Positions 17,212-26,168 of a DNA stretch of 64,000 nt are shown here, piece after piece. The position numbers and the translations under genes are program-made. The stretch comes from an uncultured Woeseiaceae bacterium. Lineage in GTDB: Bacteria > Pseudomonadota > Gammaproteobacteria > Steroidobacterales > Woeseiaceae. The stretch lies in NCBI GenBank assembly GCA_947258565.1, contig CAMYJB010000004.1:34970-98969 (forward strand). The letters are read 5' to 3'. Below the pieces are notes generated by a model. The model saw only the letters and a program-made list of their open reading frames with translations, was not told where the DNA came from and did no database searches. Each line of letters begins with the position of its first letter. Within the stretch, counting starts at the first letter, position 1.

Positions 17212-18276
17212 CTACTGGTGGTACCGGGGGCTCAGTTCGTGGACGGCGTCCACCAGCACGCCGAGATGCTCGGGGTCGATGTCGGGCGTTATGCCGTGGC
17301 CGAGGTTGAACACGTGTCCCGGCCCCTTGCCGTAGCTGGCCAGGGCGTCCGCCACCGCCTGCCGTATGACCTCCGGCGACTCGCGCAGCGTCGCGGGGTC
17401 TACATTGCCCTGCAGGGCAACCTTGTCCTCGACATAGGCACGCGCCGTCTTCAGGTCGGTCGTCCAGTCGACGCCCAGGGCGTCGCAGCCCGTGCCGACC
17501 ATGTCGGCCAGCATCTCGCCCGCCCCCTTGGTGAACAGGATGACCGGGATGCGCTGGCCGTCCTTCTCGCGCGTCAGGCCGTCGACGATCTGCTGCATGC
17601 TCGCCAGCGAAAAGCGCCGGTAGTCGTCGCGCGGCAACGCGGCGCCCCAGGTGTCGAAAATCTGTATGGCCTGGGCACCGGCCTCGATCTGCGCGTTGAG
17701 ATAGTCGGTCGTCATCCTTGCGACTTTCCCGAGCAGTTCTTCCAGCGCGGCGGGGTCTTCCTTCGCGAGACCTTTGATGATTGCGAACTCACGGCTCGAC
17801 CCGCCCTCGACCATGTAGGTGCCGACGGTCCAGGGGCTGCCGGAAAACCCGATCAAGGGCACTGCCCCGTCCAGCTCACGGCGGATCGTGCGGACCGCGT
17901 CGAACACGTAGCCAAGGGACGAGTTGACGTCCGGAACCGGCAGCTTGCGGATGTCCGCGGCGGTCCGTACCGGGCGATCGAACTTCGGTCCCTCGCCCGC
18001 CGCAAAACGGAGCCCGAGGCCCATCGCGTCCGGGACCGTCAGGATGTCGGAAAACAGGATCGCGGCATCGAGCCTGTAGCGCCTGAGCGGCTGCATCGTC
18101 ACTTCGCAGGCGAGCTCCGGGTTGCGGCAGAGGCTCATGAAATCACCCGCCTCGGCTCGCGTCGCACGGTACTCGGGCAGGTATCGCCCGGCCTGGCGCA
18201 TGATCCAGACCGGCGTGCGCGGCACCGGCTGGCGCAGCAGGGCGCGAATCAGGAGATCGTTCTTGAGCTTGGTCAT
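17212..18276 (-). CDS. hemE: Uroporphyrinogen decarboxylase
   Basis: A 354-residue enzyme. It starts '[37 protein letters not shown]', the HemE signature ([16 protein letters not shown]), and ends '[24 protein letters not shown]', the conserved C-terminal motif. It removes four carboxyl groups from uroporphyrinogen III to give coproporphyrinogen III, in the cytoplasm, for haem synthesis. The ATG at 18276 is chosen because it overlaps the pyrF stop as ATGA and gives the usual 354-residue length. The frame is open for 85 more codons upstream, inside pyrF. The next haem-linked gene in the window is hemW at 32.9 kb. Confidence 0.97.
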   Translation of the reverse strand: MTKLKNDLLIRALLRQPVPRTPVWIMRQAGRYLPEYRATRAEAGDFMSLCRNPELACEVTMQPLRRYRLDAAILFSDILTVPDAMGLGLRFAAGEGPKFDRPVRTAADIRKLPVPDVNSSLGYVFDAVRTIRRELDGAVPLIGFSGSPWTVGTYMVEGGSSREFAIIKGLAKEDPAALEELLGKVARMTTDYLNAQIEAGAQAIQIFDTWGAALPRDDYRRFSLASMQQIVDGLTREKDGQRIPVILFTKGAGEMLADMVGTGCDALGVDWTTDLKTARAYVEDKVALQGNVDPATLRESPEVIRQAVADALASYGKGPGHVFNLGHGITPDIDPEHLGVLVDAVHELSPRYHQ

Positions 18277-18986
18277 GCGAAATGTGCCTCGATGGATGCC
18301 TGTATGGATTCCGCGGCTTCGCGCGGACTGGCCGCATCGCGGATGGGACGGCCGACGACGATATGGTCGGCGCCGCTGGAAAATGCAGTCTCGACGGTAA
18401 CCACGCGCTTCTGGTCGCCTGCCGGCTTGTTGTCGACCGGGCGAATACCGGGCGTCACGACGACGAGCTTCTCGTCGACGAATTCCCGCAGCCGCGGCAC
18501 CTCGAGACCGGAGGAAATGACCCCGTCGCAACCGGCTTCCAGCGCACGCCTGGCGCGGGACAACACGAGGTCGCCGACGTCGCAGTCGAACCCCAGGTCG
18601 TCCAGGTCGCCGCGGTCGAGACTCGTCAGCACCGTGACAGCGAGAACCTTCAGCGTGTCGCCCTTGTTCTCGGCAGCTGCCTCCATGATGGACTGGTTGC
18701 CATGCACGGTCACGAAGCTCGCGCCCCGGTCCTGCAGCTGTCTGACCGCGGAGCCGACCGTTGCCGGGATATCGAAGAACTTGAGATCGCAGAACACCTT
18801 CCTCTCGCGGGCGAGCATCCAGTCGAGCAATTCGAAGTAACCGCCGCTCATCATCAGCTCCAGGCCGAGCTTGTAGAAGGTGACCGCGTCGCCGAGCTTT
18901 TCTGCCAGCGCCCTCGCTGCATCACAGTCGGGGACGTCCATGGCGAATATCAGCCGGTCTCTGCAGGGTATGTCTTTCGGGGCCAC
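18273..18986 (-). CDS. pyrF: Orotidine 5'-phosphate decarboxylase
   Basis: A 237-residue TIM-barrel enzyme. The catalytic motif reads [14 protein letters not shown] (Asp67, Lys69, Asp72). Substrate loop and phosphate-binding regions follow ('[19 protein letters not shown]', '[12 protein letters not shown]'). It decarboxylates OMP to UMP, the last step of pyrimidine synthesis. Length and family are typical. It overlaps hemE by 4 bases, so the two are co-transcribed. The start at 18986 precedes '[20 protein letters not shown]', where the LIFAMDVPD strand is the usual beginning of the barrel. Confidence 0.96.
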   Translation of the reverse strand: MAPKDIPCRDRLIFAMDVPDCDAARALAEKLGDAVTFYKLGLELMMSGGYFELLDWMLARERKVFCDLKFFDIPATVGSAVRQLQDRGASFVTVHGNQSIMEAAAENKGDTLKVLAVTVLTSLDRGDLDDLGFDCDVGDLVLSRARRALEAGCDGVISSGLEVPRLREFVDEKLVVVTPGIRPVDNKPAGDQKRVVTVETAFSSGADHIVVGRPIRDAASPREAAESIQASIEAHFA

Positions 18987-19020
18987 GTGAGGATCCAGGT
19001 TTGTTTGCCGGCCGCGAATT

Positions 19021-20151
19021 CTAACCCGAGATGCGCTCGTGTTCAGCGAAAGCGTAGCGGTCCGTCATGCCCGCGATGTAGTCCGCCACGACGCGCGCCC
19101 TGGCGGCCTCGTCGCCGTGCCCGGCAGCAGCGGCGAACTCTGAGGGCATGCGGTCAACATCCGTCATGAAGGTTTCGAAGAGATCCCGCAGGACGGTCTG
19201 CACCTTGCGCGTCATTTCCAGTTTCTGTTCATGGCTGTAGAGATGCCGATGGAGAAACTGCTTCAGCAGCCGGTGCTGCTCGCCGATTTCTGCGGAGAAG
19301 CCGACGAGTGGCCTGCCGGCGGCACGAACGTCGTCGATCGATTCGGGCCCGGTCTCCTCGAGATTGCGCTTCGTCGTCTCGATGAGATCGGTGACGACGG
19401 TATTGATCATGCGGCGGATGATCTCGTAGATCAGCCGCCGGTCCTCGAGTCCCGGATAGCGCCGGGTAACCTCTCGGTACTGCGATTCGAACAGCGGCTG
19501 CTCCCGAAGCTGTTCGAGGCTGATGAGCCCCGCGCGATAGCCGTCGTCGACGTCGTGATTGTTGTAGGCAACAGCATCACAGATGTCTGCCAGCTGTGCC
19601 TCCAGGCCCGGCTGGGTGCGGTTCAGGAAGCGCTCGCCGACGTCGCCAAGCGCCCTCGCGTTGTTCTTCGAACAGTGCTTGAGAATGCCCTCGCGCGTTT
19701 CGAACATCAGGTTGAGCCCCGGAAAATCGGCATACTTCGCCTCGAGTTCGTCGACCACGCGCAGGGACTGCAGGTTGTGCTCGAAGCCACCGTAGTCGCG
19801 CATGCAGCGGTTGAGCGTGTCCTGCCCCGCGTGGCCAAACGGCGTGTGGCCGAGATCGTGCGCGAGGCAGATGGCCTCGGTCAGTGGTTCGTTGAGGTGC
19901 AGGGCAACCGCCACCGAGCGACCGATCTGGGCGACCTCGAGCGAATGCGTCAGGCGTGTCCGATACAGGTCGCCCTCGTGATTCACGAATACCTGGGTCT
20001 TGTAGACGAGCCGCCGGAAGGCCGTGGAATGGATGATGCGATCGCGGTCGCGCTGGTACTGGCCGCGGTAAACGGCATCCGGCTCGCTGTAACGCCGGCC
20101 TCTCGATCGTGACTCCGTTGCAGCACAGGGCGCGAGCGGCGCTGGATGCAT
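19021..20151 (-). CDS. dgt: Deoxyguanosinetriphosphate triphosphohydrolase-like protein (HD domain)
   Basis: A 376-residue HD-superfamily enzyme. Metal ligands appear as 'RTRLTHSLEVAQIGR' (His69) and 'CLAHDLGHTPFGHAG' (His98-Asp99), and a further Asp lies in 'DICDAVAYNNHDVDDGY'. The N-terminal 'YRGQYQRDRDRIIHSTAFRRLVYKTQV' is diagnostic of dGTPase-like proteins. Such enzymes cleave dNTPs to the deoxynucleoside and triphosphate, and the class-2 members (this length) act on several dNTPs. The last base of aroB is the first base of this gene (shared 20151), so expression is coupled. The substrate preference is not readable from sequence. Confidence 0.9.
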   Translation of the reverse strand: MHPAPLAPCAATESRSRGRRYSEPDAVYRGQYQRDRDRIIHSTAFRRLVYKTQVFVNHEGDLYRTRLTHSLEVAQIGRSVAVALHLNEPLTEAICLAHDLGHTPFGHAGQDTLNRCMRDYGGFEHNLQSLRVVDELEAKYADFPGLNLMFETREGILKHCSKNNARALGDVGERFLNRTQPGLEAQLADICDAVAYNNHDVDDGYRAGLISLEQLREQPLFESQYREVTRRYPGLEDRRLIYEIIRRMINTVVTDLIETTKRNLEETGPESIDDVRAAGRPLVGFSAEIGEQHRLLKQFLHRHLYSHEQKLEMTRKVQTVLRDLFETFMTDVDRMPSEFAAAAGHGDEAARARVVADYIAGMTDRYAFAEHERISG

Positions 20152-21221
20152 CAGATGGCGGCCTCCAAAACCTCGTCCAGCCGCTGCGCATCGTAGTCAC
20201 TCGTAACGATGGCGTCGCCGAGCGCACGCAGCAGCACGAAACGCAATTGCTTCTGCCGTACCTTCTTGTCCATGCCCATGGCCGCCAGCAGGTCGCTCGC
20301 CGCAATAGCCGGCGGCCGGGTGGGCAGCCCGGCACGCTCGAGCAGTTTCCCGATGCGCCCTTCACCGGCCTCGTCACCCCCGCTCAGCTGCGCGGCCATC
20401 ATCATGCCGGCTGCAACCGCCTCGCCATGCAGCCACTCGCCGTACCCCTGACAGCGCTCGATTGCGTGACCGAATGTATGACCGAAATTCAGGATCGCGC
20501 GGCGGCCGCCCTCGCGCTCGTCCTCGGCAACGATCGCCGCCTTGAGCTCGCAGGAACGCTGTATCGCAGCGCCCAGCGCTTCCGCGTCGCGTGCGATCAG
20601 TGCTTCGATGTTGTCTTCGAGCCAGGCAAAAAAGTCCGCGTCGATGATGGCGCCGTACTTGATCACTTCGGCGAGCCCGGCCTTGAGTTCGCGATCGGGG
20701 AGCGTCTTCAGCGTAGCCGTATCGATCAGGACCGCCTGCGGCTGATGGAACGCGCCAATCAGGTTCTTGCCCGACGCATGATTGACGCCGGTCTTGCCAC
20801 CGACGGAACTATCAACCTGGGCAAGCAAGGTCGTTGGCACCTGTATGAAATCGACGCCGCGCATGTAGCAGGCCGCCGCAAAGCCTGTAATATCCCCCAC
20901 GACACCACCACCCAGTGCGACAAGTGTCGTGTCACGGTTGGCGCCTCCCTCGACCAGCGTGTCGAGAATGTCTTCGACCGTTTCCAGGGTTTTGTATGCT
21001 TCACCATCGGGCAGGCTGATTGCCCGCACCTGTTTCCCCGGGAGATCCGCCAGGAGCGCATCGAGATAGAGTGGCTCCATGGTCTCGTTGGTCACGACGA
21101 GACAGTCCGGGCCGCTGACGTGAGCGGAAAGATCGAAGCCACCACCGAGCAGGCCGCTGCCAATAATGATGGGATAGCTGCGCTCGCCGAGGTCGACGGT
21201 TATCGATCGCAAATCAGACAT
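20151..21221 (-). CDS. aroB: 3-dehydroquinate synthase
   Basis: A 356-residue NAD- and metal-dependent enzyme of the shikimate pathway, which turns DAHP into 3-dehydroquinate. The NAD site is '[20 protein letters not shown]', followed by '[24 protein letters not shown]'. The metal-ligand His residues occur in '[10 protein letters not shown]' and '[11 protein letters not shown]'. The length is standard. In this window it is separated from aroK by a repeat-filled gap of about 450 bases, whereas the two genes are usually adjacent. It overlaps the dGTPase-like gene by one base. Confidence 0.97.
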   Translation of the reverse strand: MSDLRSITVDLGERSYPIIIGSGLLGGGFDLSAHVSGPDCLVVTNETMEPLYLDALLADLPGKQVRAISLPDGEAYKTLETVEDILDTLVEGGANRDTTLVALGGGVVGDITGFAAACYMRGVDFIQVPTTLLAQVDSSVGGKTGVNHASGKNLIGAFHQPQAVLIDTATLKTLPDRELKAGLAEVIKYGAIIDADFFAWLEDNIEALIARDAEALGAAIQRSCELKAAIVAEDEREGGRRAILNFGHTFGHAIERCQGYGEWLHGEAVAAGMMMAAQLSGGDEAGEGRIGKLLERAGLPTRPPAIAASDLLAAMGMDKKVRQKQLRFVLLRALGDAIVTSDYDAQRLDEVLEAAI

Positions 21222-21360
21222 GGTGGCCGTAGATTACAACATCCCGGACTGCCGCAGCGTTCTCACACACCCCCCAGTCAAAAAAGACCTGCGCCGTCGA
21301 TCCGACCCGGCAGCGCCACCGCGTCGCGGCTCACGCGTCAGCGAAAGGAGCCCGGTCTGC

Positions 21361-21601
21361 GGTGTTTGTCTCCGGGCTGCTCGCTACACTCGCTTTAGGC
21401 CTCGTCGACAAACACCCCGAACCGGGCTCCCGTGGCCTCGACGATACGAGCAGGCGCACCGGGGTGTTTCTCGACCGAAGTAAAGCGCAGCGCAGCGACA
21501 AATTCGCCGGGAGCGTATTTGGACGCGCTTGCGCGCCCGAAGGGCCAGCGACAGGACGTCGCTGGTCAACCATGAGGGAGAGAAATTCCCCAGGCGCCTG
21601 C
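21361..21601 (+). repeat. Long-hairpin intergenic repeat, copy B, with an inverted partial copy
   Basis: The full copy spans 21450-21601. The outer arms are GCAGGCGC and GCGCCTGC, the left end is TTTCTCGACCGAAGTAAAGC near 21467, and the right end is CAACCATGAGGGAGAGAAA near 21568-21586. The interior holds CCAGCGACAGGACGTCGCTGG, an 8-base stem. Just upstream, 21361-21370 (GGTGTTTGTC) and 21407-21416 (GACAAACACC) form a perfect inverted repeat whose right half is a reversed copy of the element's own left end. The 455-base gap between aroB and aroK is almost entirely this material. I see no gene in it. Confidence 0.82.
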
Positions 21602-21676
21602 CCCGGGTGTCGATCCGCAGTCAGCCGCGACGCGGTGGCGTGGGATGTTGCGATGCTGCGGCGAGCGCGGCGGGGG

Positions 21677-22186
21677 TCAGAGGCGGTCGAGGATCTCGTT
21701 GGCGACGGCGCGCACCTTGCGCCCGTCGGTATCGACGGTCAGGTCTGCAATCTCCCGGTATAGCGGTTCGCGGCTCGCCATCAGCGATTCCAGCACGACG
21801 CGGGGATCGTCGTTTTCGAGCAAGGGTCGCTCGCGCCCCCTGCGCGTTCGCGACAGCTGCTGGTCGACGCTGGTATGCAGGTAGATAACGAAACCGCGCG
21901 CACCGAGATGGCTGCGATTCTGCGGATCCATGATGGCGCCACCGCCGGTCGCGAGAACGACCCCGTCCCTGCTGGAAAGATCGTCGATGACCCTGGCTTC
22001 GCGCTTGCGAAAGCCGGCTTCGCCCTCTTTCTCGAAAATGAAGGGGATATCGACGCCGGTACGCGATTCGATCTCCTCGTCGCTGTCGACGAATTCGAGA
22101 TGCAGCAATCGAGCCAGCTGCCGCCCGACGGCGGACTTGCCGGCCCCCATCGGGCCGACGAGAAACAGATTTTGCGGATGTCTCAC
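21677..22186 (-). CDS. aroK: Shikimate kinase
   Basis: A 169-residue P-loop kinase with Walker A (GPMGAGKS), the shikimate-binding DSDEEIE and a following Arg-rich region ('[10 protein letters not shown]'), 'LATGGGAI' and the lid 'RRGRERPLL'. It phosphorylates shikimate at the 3-OH. I chose the GTG at 22186, which gives '[12 protein letters not shown]', the usual distance to the P-loop. The longer frame begins at a TTG at 22210 that lies inside the T-run of the pilQ terminator, so it is unlikely to be used. It follows pilQ in the same direction, a conserved neighbourhood, but a terminator stands between them. Confidence 0.93.
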   Translation of the reverse strand: MRHPQNLFLVGPMGAGKSAVGRQLARLLHLEFVDSDEEIESRTGVDIPFIFEKEGEAGFRKREARVIDDLSSRDGVVLATGGGAIMDPQNRSHLGARGFVIYLHTSVDQQLSRTRRGRERPLLENDDPRVVLESLMASREPLYREIADLTVDTDGRKVRAVANEILDRL

Positions 22187-22208
22187 GTTTGTCTCGCGGC
22201 GATAACTC

Positions 22209-22236
22209 AAAAGAGAAAGCCAACCCGAAGGTTGGC
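22209..22236 (-). terminator. Intrinsic terminator after pilQ
   Basis: Read leftward, the stem GCCAACC pairs with GGTTGGC around a TTCG tetraloop (22219-22236) and is followed by TTTCTCTTTT. This is a classic rho-independent terminator 28 bases after the pilQ stop. It separates pilMNOPQ from aroK, so aroK needs read-through or its own promoter. Confidence 0.85.
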
Positions 22237-22263
22237 TCTCAGCGCTCTACTCTAATTTGTCAC

Positions 22264-24450
22264 CTAGTAGATTGTCGAGCCTTCCTCGAGAATGCGCGGC
22301 GTCACGAATATGAGCAATTCGGACTTGTTGTTCCTGACCGACTTATTGCGGAACAGTACGCCGACAGCAGGAATATCGCCAAGGAACGGGACCTTGCTGA
22401 TCGTCTCGGTACGCTCGGTCTCGTAGATACCGCCGAGCACGACCGTCTGCCCGTCCTCGACCAGGACTTGCGTCTCCACCGCACGGGTGTCGATACTCGG
22501 CACAGTGCCGCCGAGGCCGCCCGTCGAGATTATCTGGCCGACATTGTCCTTGTGGACGCGCAGATCCATGATGATGTTGTTATCCGGCGTGATCTGCGGC
22601 GTTACTTCGAGACTCAGCACGGCTTTCTTGAACTGCACCGTCGTCGCGCCGGAGGACGCAGACTGCTGGTACGGAATCTCGACACCCTGCTCGATGCGGG
22701 CTTCTTTCTGGTTGGCGGTAATTACGCGTGGCGTCGAAACGATCTCACCCCGCCCTTCCGCTTCCAGTGCCGTCAACTCGAGATCGACGAGGTAATCCCT
22801 CTCGAGCACGGCCAGCGAGAACCGGCCCGCCGCTTCGGCGATCGGCACGTTCACGTTGTAACGGTCCGTCAGGATCGGCAGTTCGACCGGCGTAATCTGG
22901 CCGCTGGTGCCGAGATTATCGATGATCGAGTTGACCATCGTATCGGTACCGGTGCCCGTGCCGGATATTACCGCGGCGCCGTCGGTACCGTTCTCACGGT
23001 ATGCCGTAAGGCCGAGGCGCACGCCGAGGTCGCGGCTGAAGTCGTCATTGACGACCACGATCCTCGACTCGATCAGGACCTGCTTGATCGGCACGTCGAG
23101 CGCCCGGACCATGCGCCGTACATCCTCCAGCCGCTCCGCCGTGTCCTGCACGAGCAAGGTATTGGTGCGGTCGTCCACAGCGATACTGCCTCGATCGGAC
23201 ATCAGGCTGCTGCCGCCTTCCGCGCCGATGAGTGCGGCAAGGTCCGATGCCTTGGCATAATTAACCTGCAGGAACTCGGAGTACATCGGCTCGAGTTCGC
23301 TTATTGCGGCCCTGGCTTCGAGGTCAGCAGTCTCGCGCGCTGCAATTTCCTCTGCCGGCGCGACGATGATGACATTGCCATTCTGGCGCATGTCCAGGCC
23401 CTTGGTCGTCATGACGATATCGAGAGCCTGGTCCCAGGGCACATTGCGCAGGCGCAACGTAACATTGCCCTGTACCGTATCCGAAACGACGATGTTCCGG
23501 CCGGAAGTCTCTGCCAGCAGCTGCAATACGGCGCGTGTCTCGATGTCCTGGAAGTTCAGCGTGAGGCGCTGACCCTCGTATTCCTTGGATTCCGAGTACA
23601 GGCTCGAGGCTTCCTCGATCTCGTCCGGGACCGGGTTGATTTCGATCGAGAATTCGTTATCCGACTGGTACGCGAGCTGGTCATACTTGCCCTCGGCAGA
23701 GATCACGATACGGGTGTCGAGGTTGGTCTTCAGCGTATCGACGGTCGACACCGGCGTCGCAAAGTCCATGACATCCAGGCGGCGCATCAACTCCGCGGGT
23801 AGCGAAGTGTCCTTGAAGATCGCGACGACGCGGGCGCCTTCCTGGCGAATATCTACCGGCGTACCCGGGTCGGTCAGGCTGACGATCACGCGGCCACCGC
23901 CATCCCGTGTGCGGCGGAAATCGACGTTGCTAATGGCTCGGCTGCCGGCAGCGGCATAAGACGGTGCGCCGGACGAGGACGATGGGCTGCTGGCGAACTG
24001 GGTAGAGCCAGCGTCGTAATCGTCACCGTCGCCAAGCGTGACGATAACCATGTTACCGCTGGCCTTGGCCTCGTATGGAACCATGAGGTCGAGATTCAAA
24101 ACGACTCGCGTTCGGCCGTTTGCCTCAGCGGTCAGGATCGTATCGAGAGGCCCCTGGTTTACGTCGCGGCGGCGCTGGCTGAGGCCGAGGCTCGTGCCAG
24201 GCAGATCCAGCGCGATGCGCGCGGGGTTCTCGATCGTGAACGCCAGCGGCTCCGGCGCCCTGTCGGTCATGATCAGTTTGAGTTCGATACGCTGTCCGGA
24301 CAGGCTTTGTACCTGAATGTCCTGCAGACGGTTGCCTTCCTGCGCGCTGGCAGTCGTGCCCGCCAAAATCACAAACAACGCCTGTACCAGTGCGACCGCT
24401 TGCAGGGTCAAACGCCGGCGGCCGATCATCGGTTTCAGTTTGAGCATCAT
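22264..24450 (-). CDS. pilQ: Type IV pilus secretin
   Basis: A 728-residue outer-membrane secretin. A signal peptide ends near 'TTASAQ', followed by two AMIN-type domains ('LQDIQVQSLSGQRIELKLIMTD', 'ISNVDFRRTRDGGGRVIVSLTDPG'), N0/N1 domains ('LTLNFQDIETRAVLQLLAETSGRNIVVSD') and the secretin core. The core ends 'TVPSIDTRAVETQVLVEDGQTVVLGGIYETE' and 'FLGDIPAVGVLFRNKSVRNNKSELLIFVTPRIL'. It forms the gated pore for the pilus. I chose the ATG at 24450, preceded by GGGAG, rather than the GTG seven codons upstream. It ends the pilMNOPQ operon just before a terminator. Confidence 0.95.
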   Translation of the reverse strand: MMLKLKPMIGRRRLTLQAVALVQALFVILAGTTASAQEGNRLQDIQVQSLSGQRIELKLIMTDRAPEPLAFTIENPARIALDLPGTSLGLSQRRRDVNQGPLDTILTAEANGRTRVVLNLDLMVPYEAKASGNMVIVTLGDGDDYDAGSTQFASSPSSSSGAPSYAAAGSRAISNVDFRRTRDGGGRVIVSLTDPGTPVDIRQEGARVVAIFKDTSLPAELMRRLDVMDFATPVSTVDTLKTNLDTRIVISAEGKYDQLAYQSDNEFSIEINPVPDEIEEASSLYSESKEYEGQRLTLNFQDIETRAVLQLLAETSGRNIVVSDTVQGNVTLRLRNVPWDQALDIVMTTKGLDMRQNGNVIIVAPAEEIAARETADLEARAAISELEPMYSEFLQVNYAKASDLAALIGAEGGSSLMSDRGSIAVDDRTNTLLVQDTAERLEDVRRMVRALDVPIKQVLIESRIVVVNDDFSRDLGVRLGLTAYRENGTDGAAVISGTGTGTDTMVNSIIDNLGTSGQITPVELPILTDRYNVNVPIAEAAGRFSLAVLERDYLVDLELTALEAEGRGEIVSTPRVITANQKEARIEQGVEIPYQQSASSGATTVQFKKAVLSLEVTPQITPDNNIIMDLRVHKDNVGQIISTGGLGGTVPSIDTRAVETQVLVEDGQTVVLGGIYETERTETISKVPFLGDIPAVGVLFRNKSVRNNKSELLIFVTPRILEEGSTIY

Positions 24451-24478
24451 TCCAATTACTCCCAGTTCCACTCAGGCA

Positions 24479-25006
24479 TCAGTCTGAAAGACCGATAGCG
24501 GCGTCTCGTTCTATGTAGCCACCGATTCCGTCAGAAATAATTTCAACCAGAACGATTTCCGATTCCGTGATTTCGGTAATGCGGCCGTCGTTCTGTCCCA
24601 TGTAATTGCCAGGTATGACGCGGTGGATCAGGCCATCAGAGGTCTGTACCAGGCCGTAGACTGTTTCGTTGATATCGAGCGTCCCCACCATCCGCAGGGT
24701 ATCGAGCGGGAAGCTCTCGAGAAACTCGGCGGGTCGCTCGGGGTCCGGGCTCGTACCGCCTGCCGCCGGGCCGGCAGCCTGTGGCCTGTCAGGCACGAAC
24801 GGCGAACGCAGCCCCTCCGCATCAGCGACGTAGGTGAACACCTCATACGGCGTGATCTCGGGCAACGGTTCGATCCGGCCACCGGGGCGCGCCTTCACCT
24901 CGTTGATGTAGCTGTCGAGGTCGTCCATATCTCCACCGCAGGCCGCGAGGCCCGCAGCAGCGACGACGAGTAACAGTCCCTTGCGTAGCGTGAGAGAAGC
25001 AATCAT
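24479..25006 (-). CDS. pilP: Type IV pilus assembly lipoprotein PilP
   Basis: A 175-residue inner-membrane lipoprotein with lipobox LAAC (GLLLVVAAAGLAACGG). The linker 'DLDSYINEVKARPGGRIEPLPEITPYEVFTY' is the PilP hallmark, and the beta-domain includes 'MVGTLDINETVYGLVQTSDGLIHRVIPGNYMGQNDGRI'. PilP joins the PilN/PilO dimer to the PilQ secretin across the periplasm. It overlaps pilO by 4 bases and is followed by pilQ. Confidence 0.94.
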   Translation of the reverse strand: MIASLTLRKGLLLVVAAAGLAACGGDMDDLDSYINEVKARPGGRIEPLPEITPYEVFTYVADAEGLRSPFVPDRPQAAGPAAGGTSPDPERPAEFLESFPLDTLRMVGTLDINETVYGLVQTSDGLIHRVIPGNYMGQNDGRITEITESEIVLVEIISDGIGGYIERDAAIGLSD

Positions 25007-25605
25007 CGCGAGCCCGCCTCCTCAATGTATCGGTATGTCTTGGCGGTAACCTCGAGACTCAGGCTGTCGTACGAGCCTTGCCTTTCGGAGGTGATGTTGA
25101 TGTCGTGCAGGGTTACGATTCGAGGCAACGCCGCTATGCCGCTGACGAAATTCGCCAGCTCGTGGTAACCGCCGGAGAGCTGAATCTTGATCGGCTTCTC
25201 GGCATAGAAGTCCTTGGGTATCTCCGCCTGCGGCTGGAACAGTTTTTCCTGCAGGCCCGCGGCGAGTCCGGTCTGCGAAATATCGACAATCAGGCTGGGT
25301 ATCTCGGTCTCACCTGGAAGCTGCCGCAGCATCGTGCCGAAAGACTGCTCGATCTGCGTGAGTTGAGCTTTGTAGGCGTCGAAATTCGCCGCTTTGCGCT
25401 GCTTGTTCTCGAACGTTACGCGCAGCTCCTGCTCCTCGGCCTGGGCACGTTTCAGCACCGGCGCCTTGTCCTTCACGATCGTAAACCAGATGCCGGCAAA
25501 GGCAACGGCAACGAAGACCAGGGCGATGACCGCCGCCCGGAAGACAAGCGGCCAGCGGCCGATATCGTTGACGTCGAGACTCTGGAGTTCTTCGATGAGA
25601 TTCAT
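25003..25605 (-). CDS. pilO: Type IV pilus alignment protein PilO
   Basis: A 200-residue bitopic protein. It has a short cytoplasmic start ('MNLIEELQSLDVNDIGRWP'), one membrane helix (residues about 22-43), a coiled coil ('LKRAQAEEQELRVTFENKQRKAANFDAYKAQLTQIEQSF') and a ferredoxin-like periplasmic domain ('PIKIQLSGGYHELANFVSGIAALPRIVTLHDINI'). This matches PilO, which pairs with PilN in the inner-membrane alignment complex. Overlaps of 4 bases on both sides show tight coupling with pilN and pilP. Confidence 0.94.
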   Translation of the reverse strand: MNLIEELQSLDVNDIGRWPLVFRAAVIALVFVAVAFAGIWFTIVKDKAPVLKRAQAEEQELRVTFENKQRKAANFDAYKAQLTQIEQSFGTMLRQLPGETEIPSLIVDISQTGLAAGLQEKLFQPQAEIPKDFYAEKPIKIQLSGGYHELANFVSGIAALPRIVTLHDINITSERQGSYDSLSLEVTAKTYRYIEEAGSR

Positions 25606-26168
25606 ACGTCTTCCTCCGCGTCCTCGCCGCTACGGCGTTGCTTGAGATAAACGATGAACTCGGCCTGCCGGGAAGAACCCGCGGTCGTCGTCTCCACTCG
25701 CTCGACCTCCGGGTCCGCCAGCCATCCCGACGCATCGATCTGCCGCATCAGCGCGGACACGCGCGTACTCGACTGTGCGACGCCGCGAACCTCGATGCGT
25801 GAGCCGGATTGCCTGATGCCCGTCAGGTAAACGCCTTCGGGGAGCTGCCGGGTCAGTTCGTCGAACAGGTGCACGACCTCCGGGCGGCTCTTCTGCAGCT
25901 GGTCGATGATCTCCATGCGCGCAAGCAGGCGTTCCTTCTGCCGCTCGAGCGCATCGATGTCCTCGATGCTCCGCTGCAGCTCGTTGATTTCTTCCGTGAG
26001 GCGCGCATTGCGGCGCTCCTGTCCCGAAATCATCTGCGAGTACGCCAGCATGGTCAGCATGATGACGGCGATCGCAGCCAGCACCGCGCCACCCATTGCC
26101 AGGCCGAAGTCGCGTTGGCGTCTCTTGCGTTCTTCCTCGCGCCAGGGGAGTAGATTAATCCGTGGCAT
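25602..26168 (-). CDS. pilN: Type IV pilus assembly protein PilN
   Basis: A 188-residue bitopic protein that opens 'MPRINLLPWREEERKRRQRDF'. The INLLPWR motif binds a groove of PilM. One membrane helix (about residues 24-44) and a coiled coil ('RLTEEINELQRSIEDIDALERQKERL') follow, then a ferredoxin-like periplasmic domain. It shares one base (26168) with pilM and four with pilO. Confidence 0.95.
   Translation of the reverse strand: MPRINLLPWREEERKRRQRDFGLAMGGAVLAAIAVIMLTMLAYSQMISGQERRNARLTEEINELQRSIEDIDALERQKERLLARMEIIDQLQKSRPEVVHLFDELTRQLPEGVYLTGIRQSGSRIEVRGVAQSSTRVSALMRQIDASGWLADPEVERVETTTAGSSRQAEFIVYLKQRRSGEDAEEDV

Noticed and set aside
22187-22210. TTG start for aroK at 22210
   Set aside because: It lies inside the T-run of the pilQ terminator. 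The GTG at 22186 gives the usual N-terminus.
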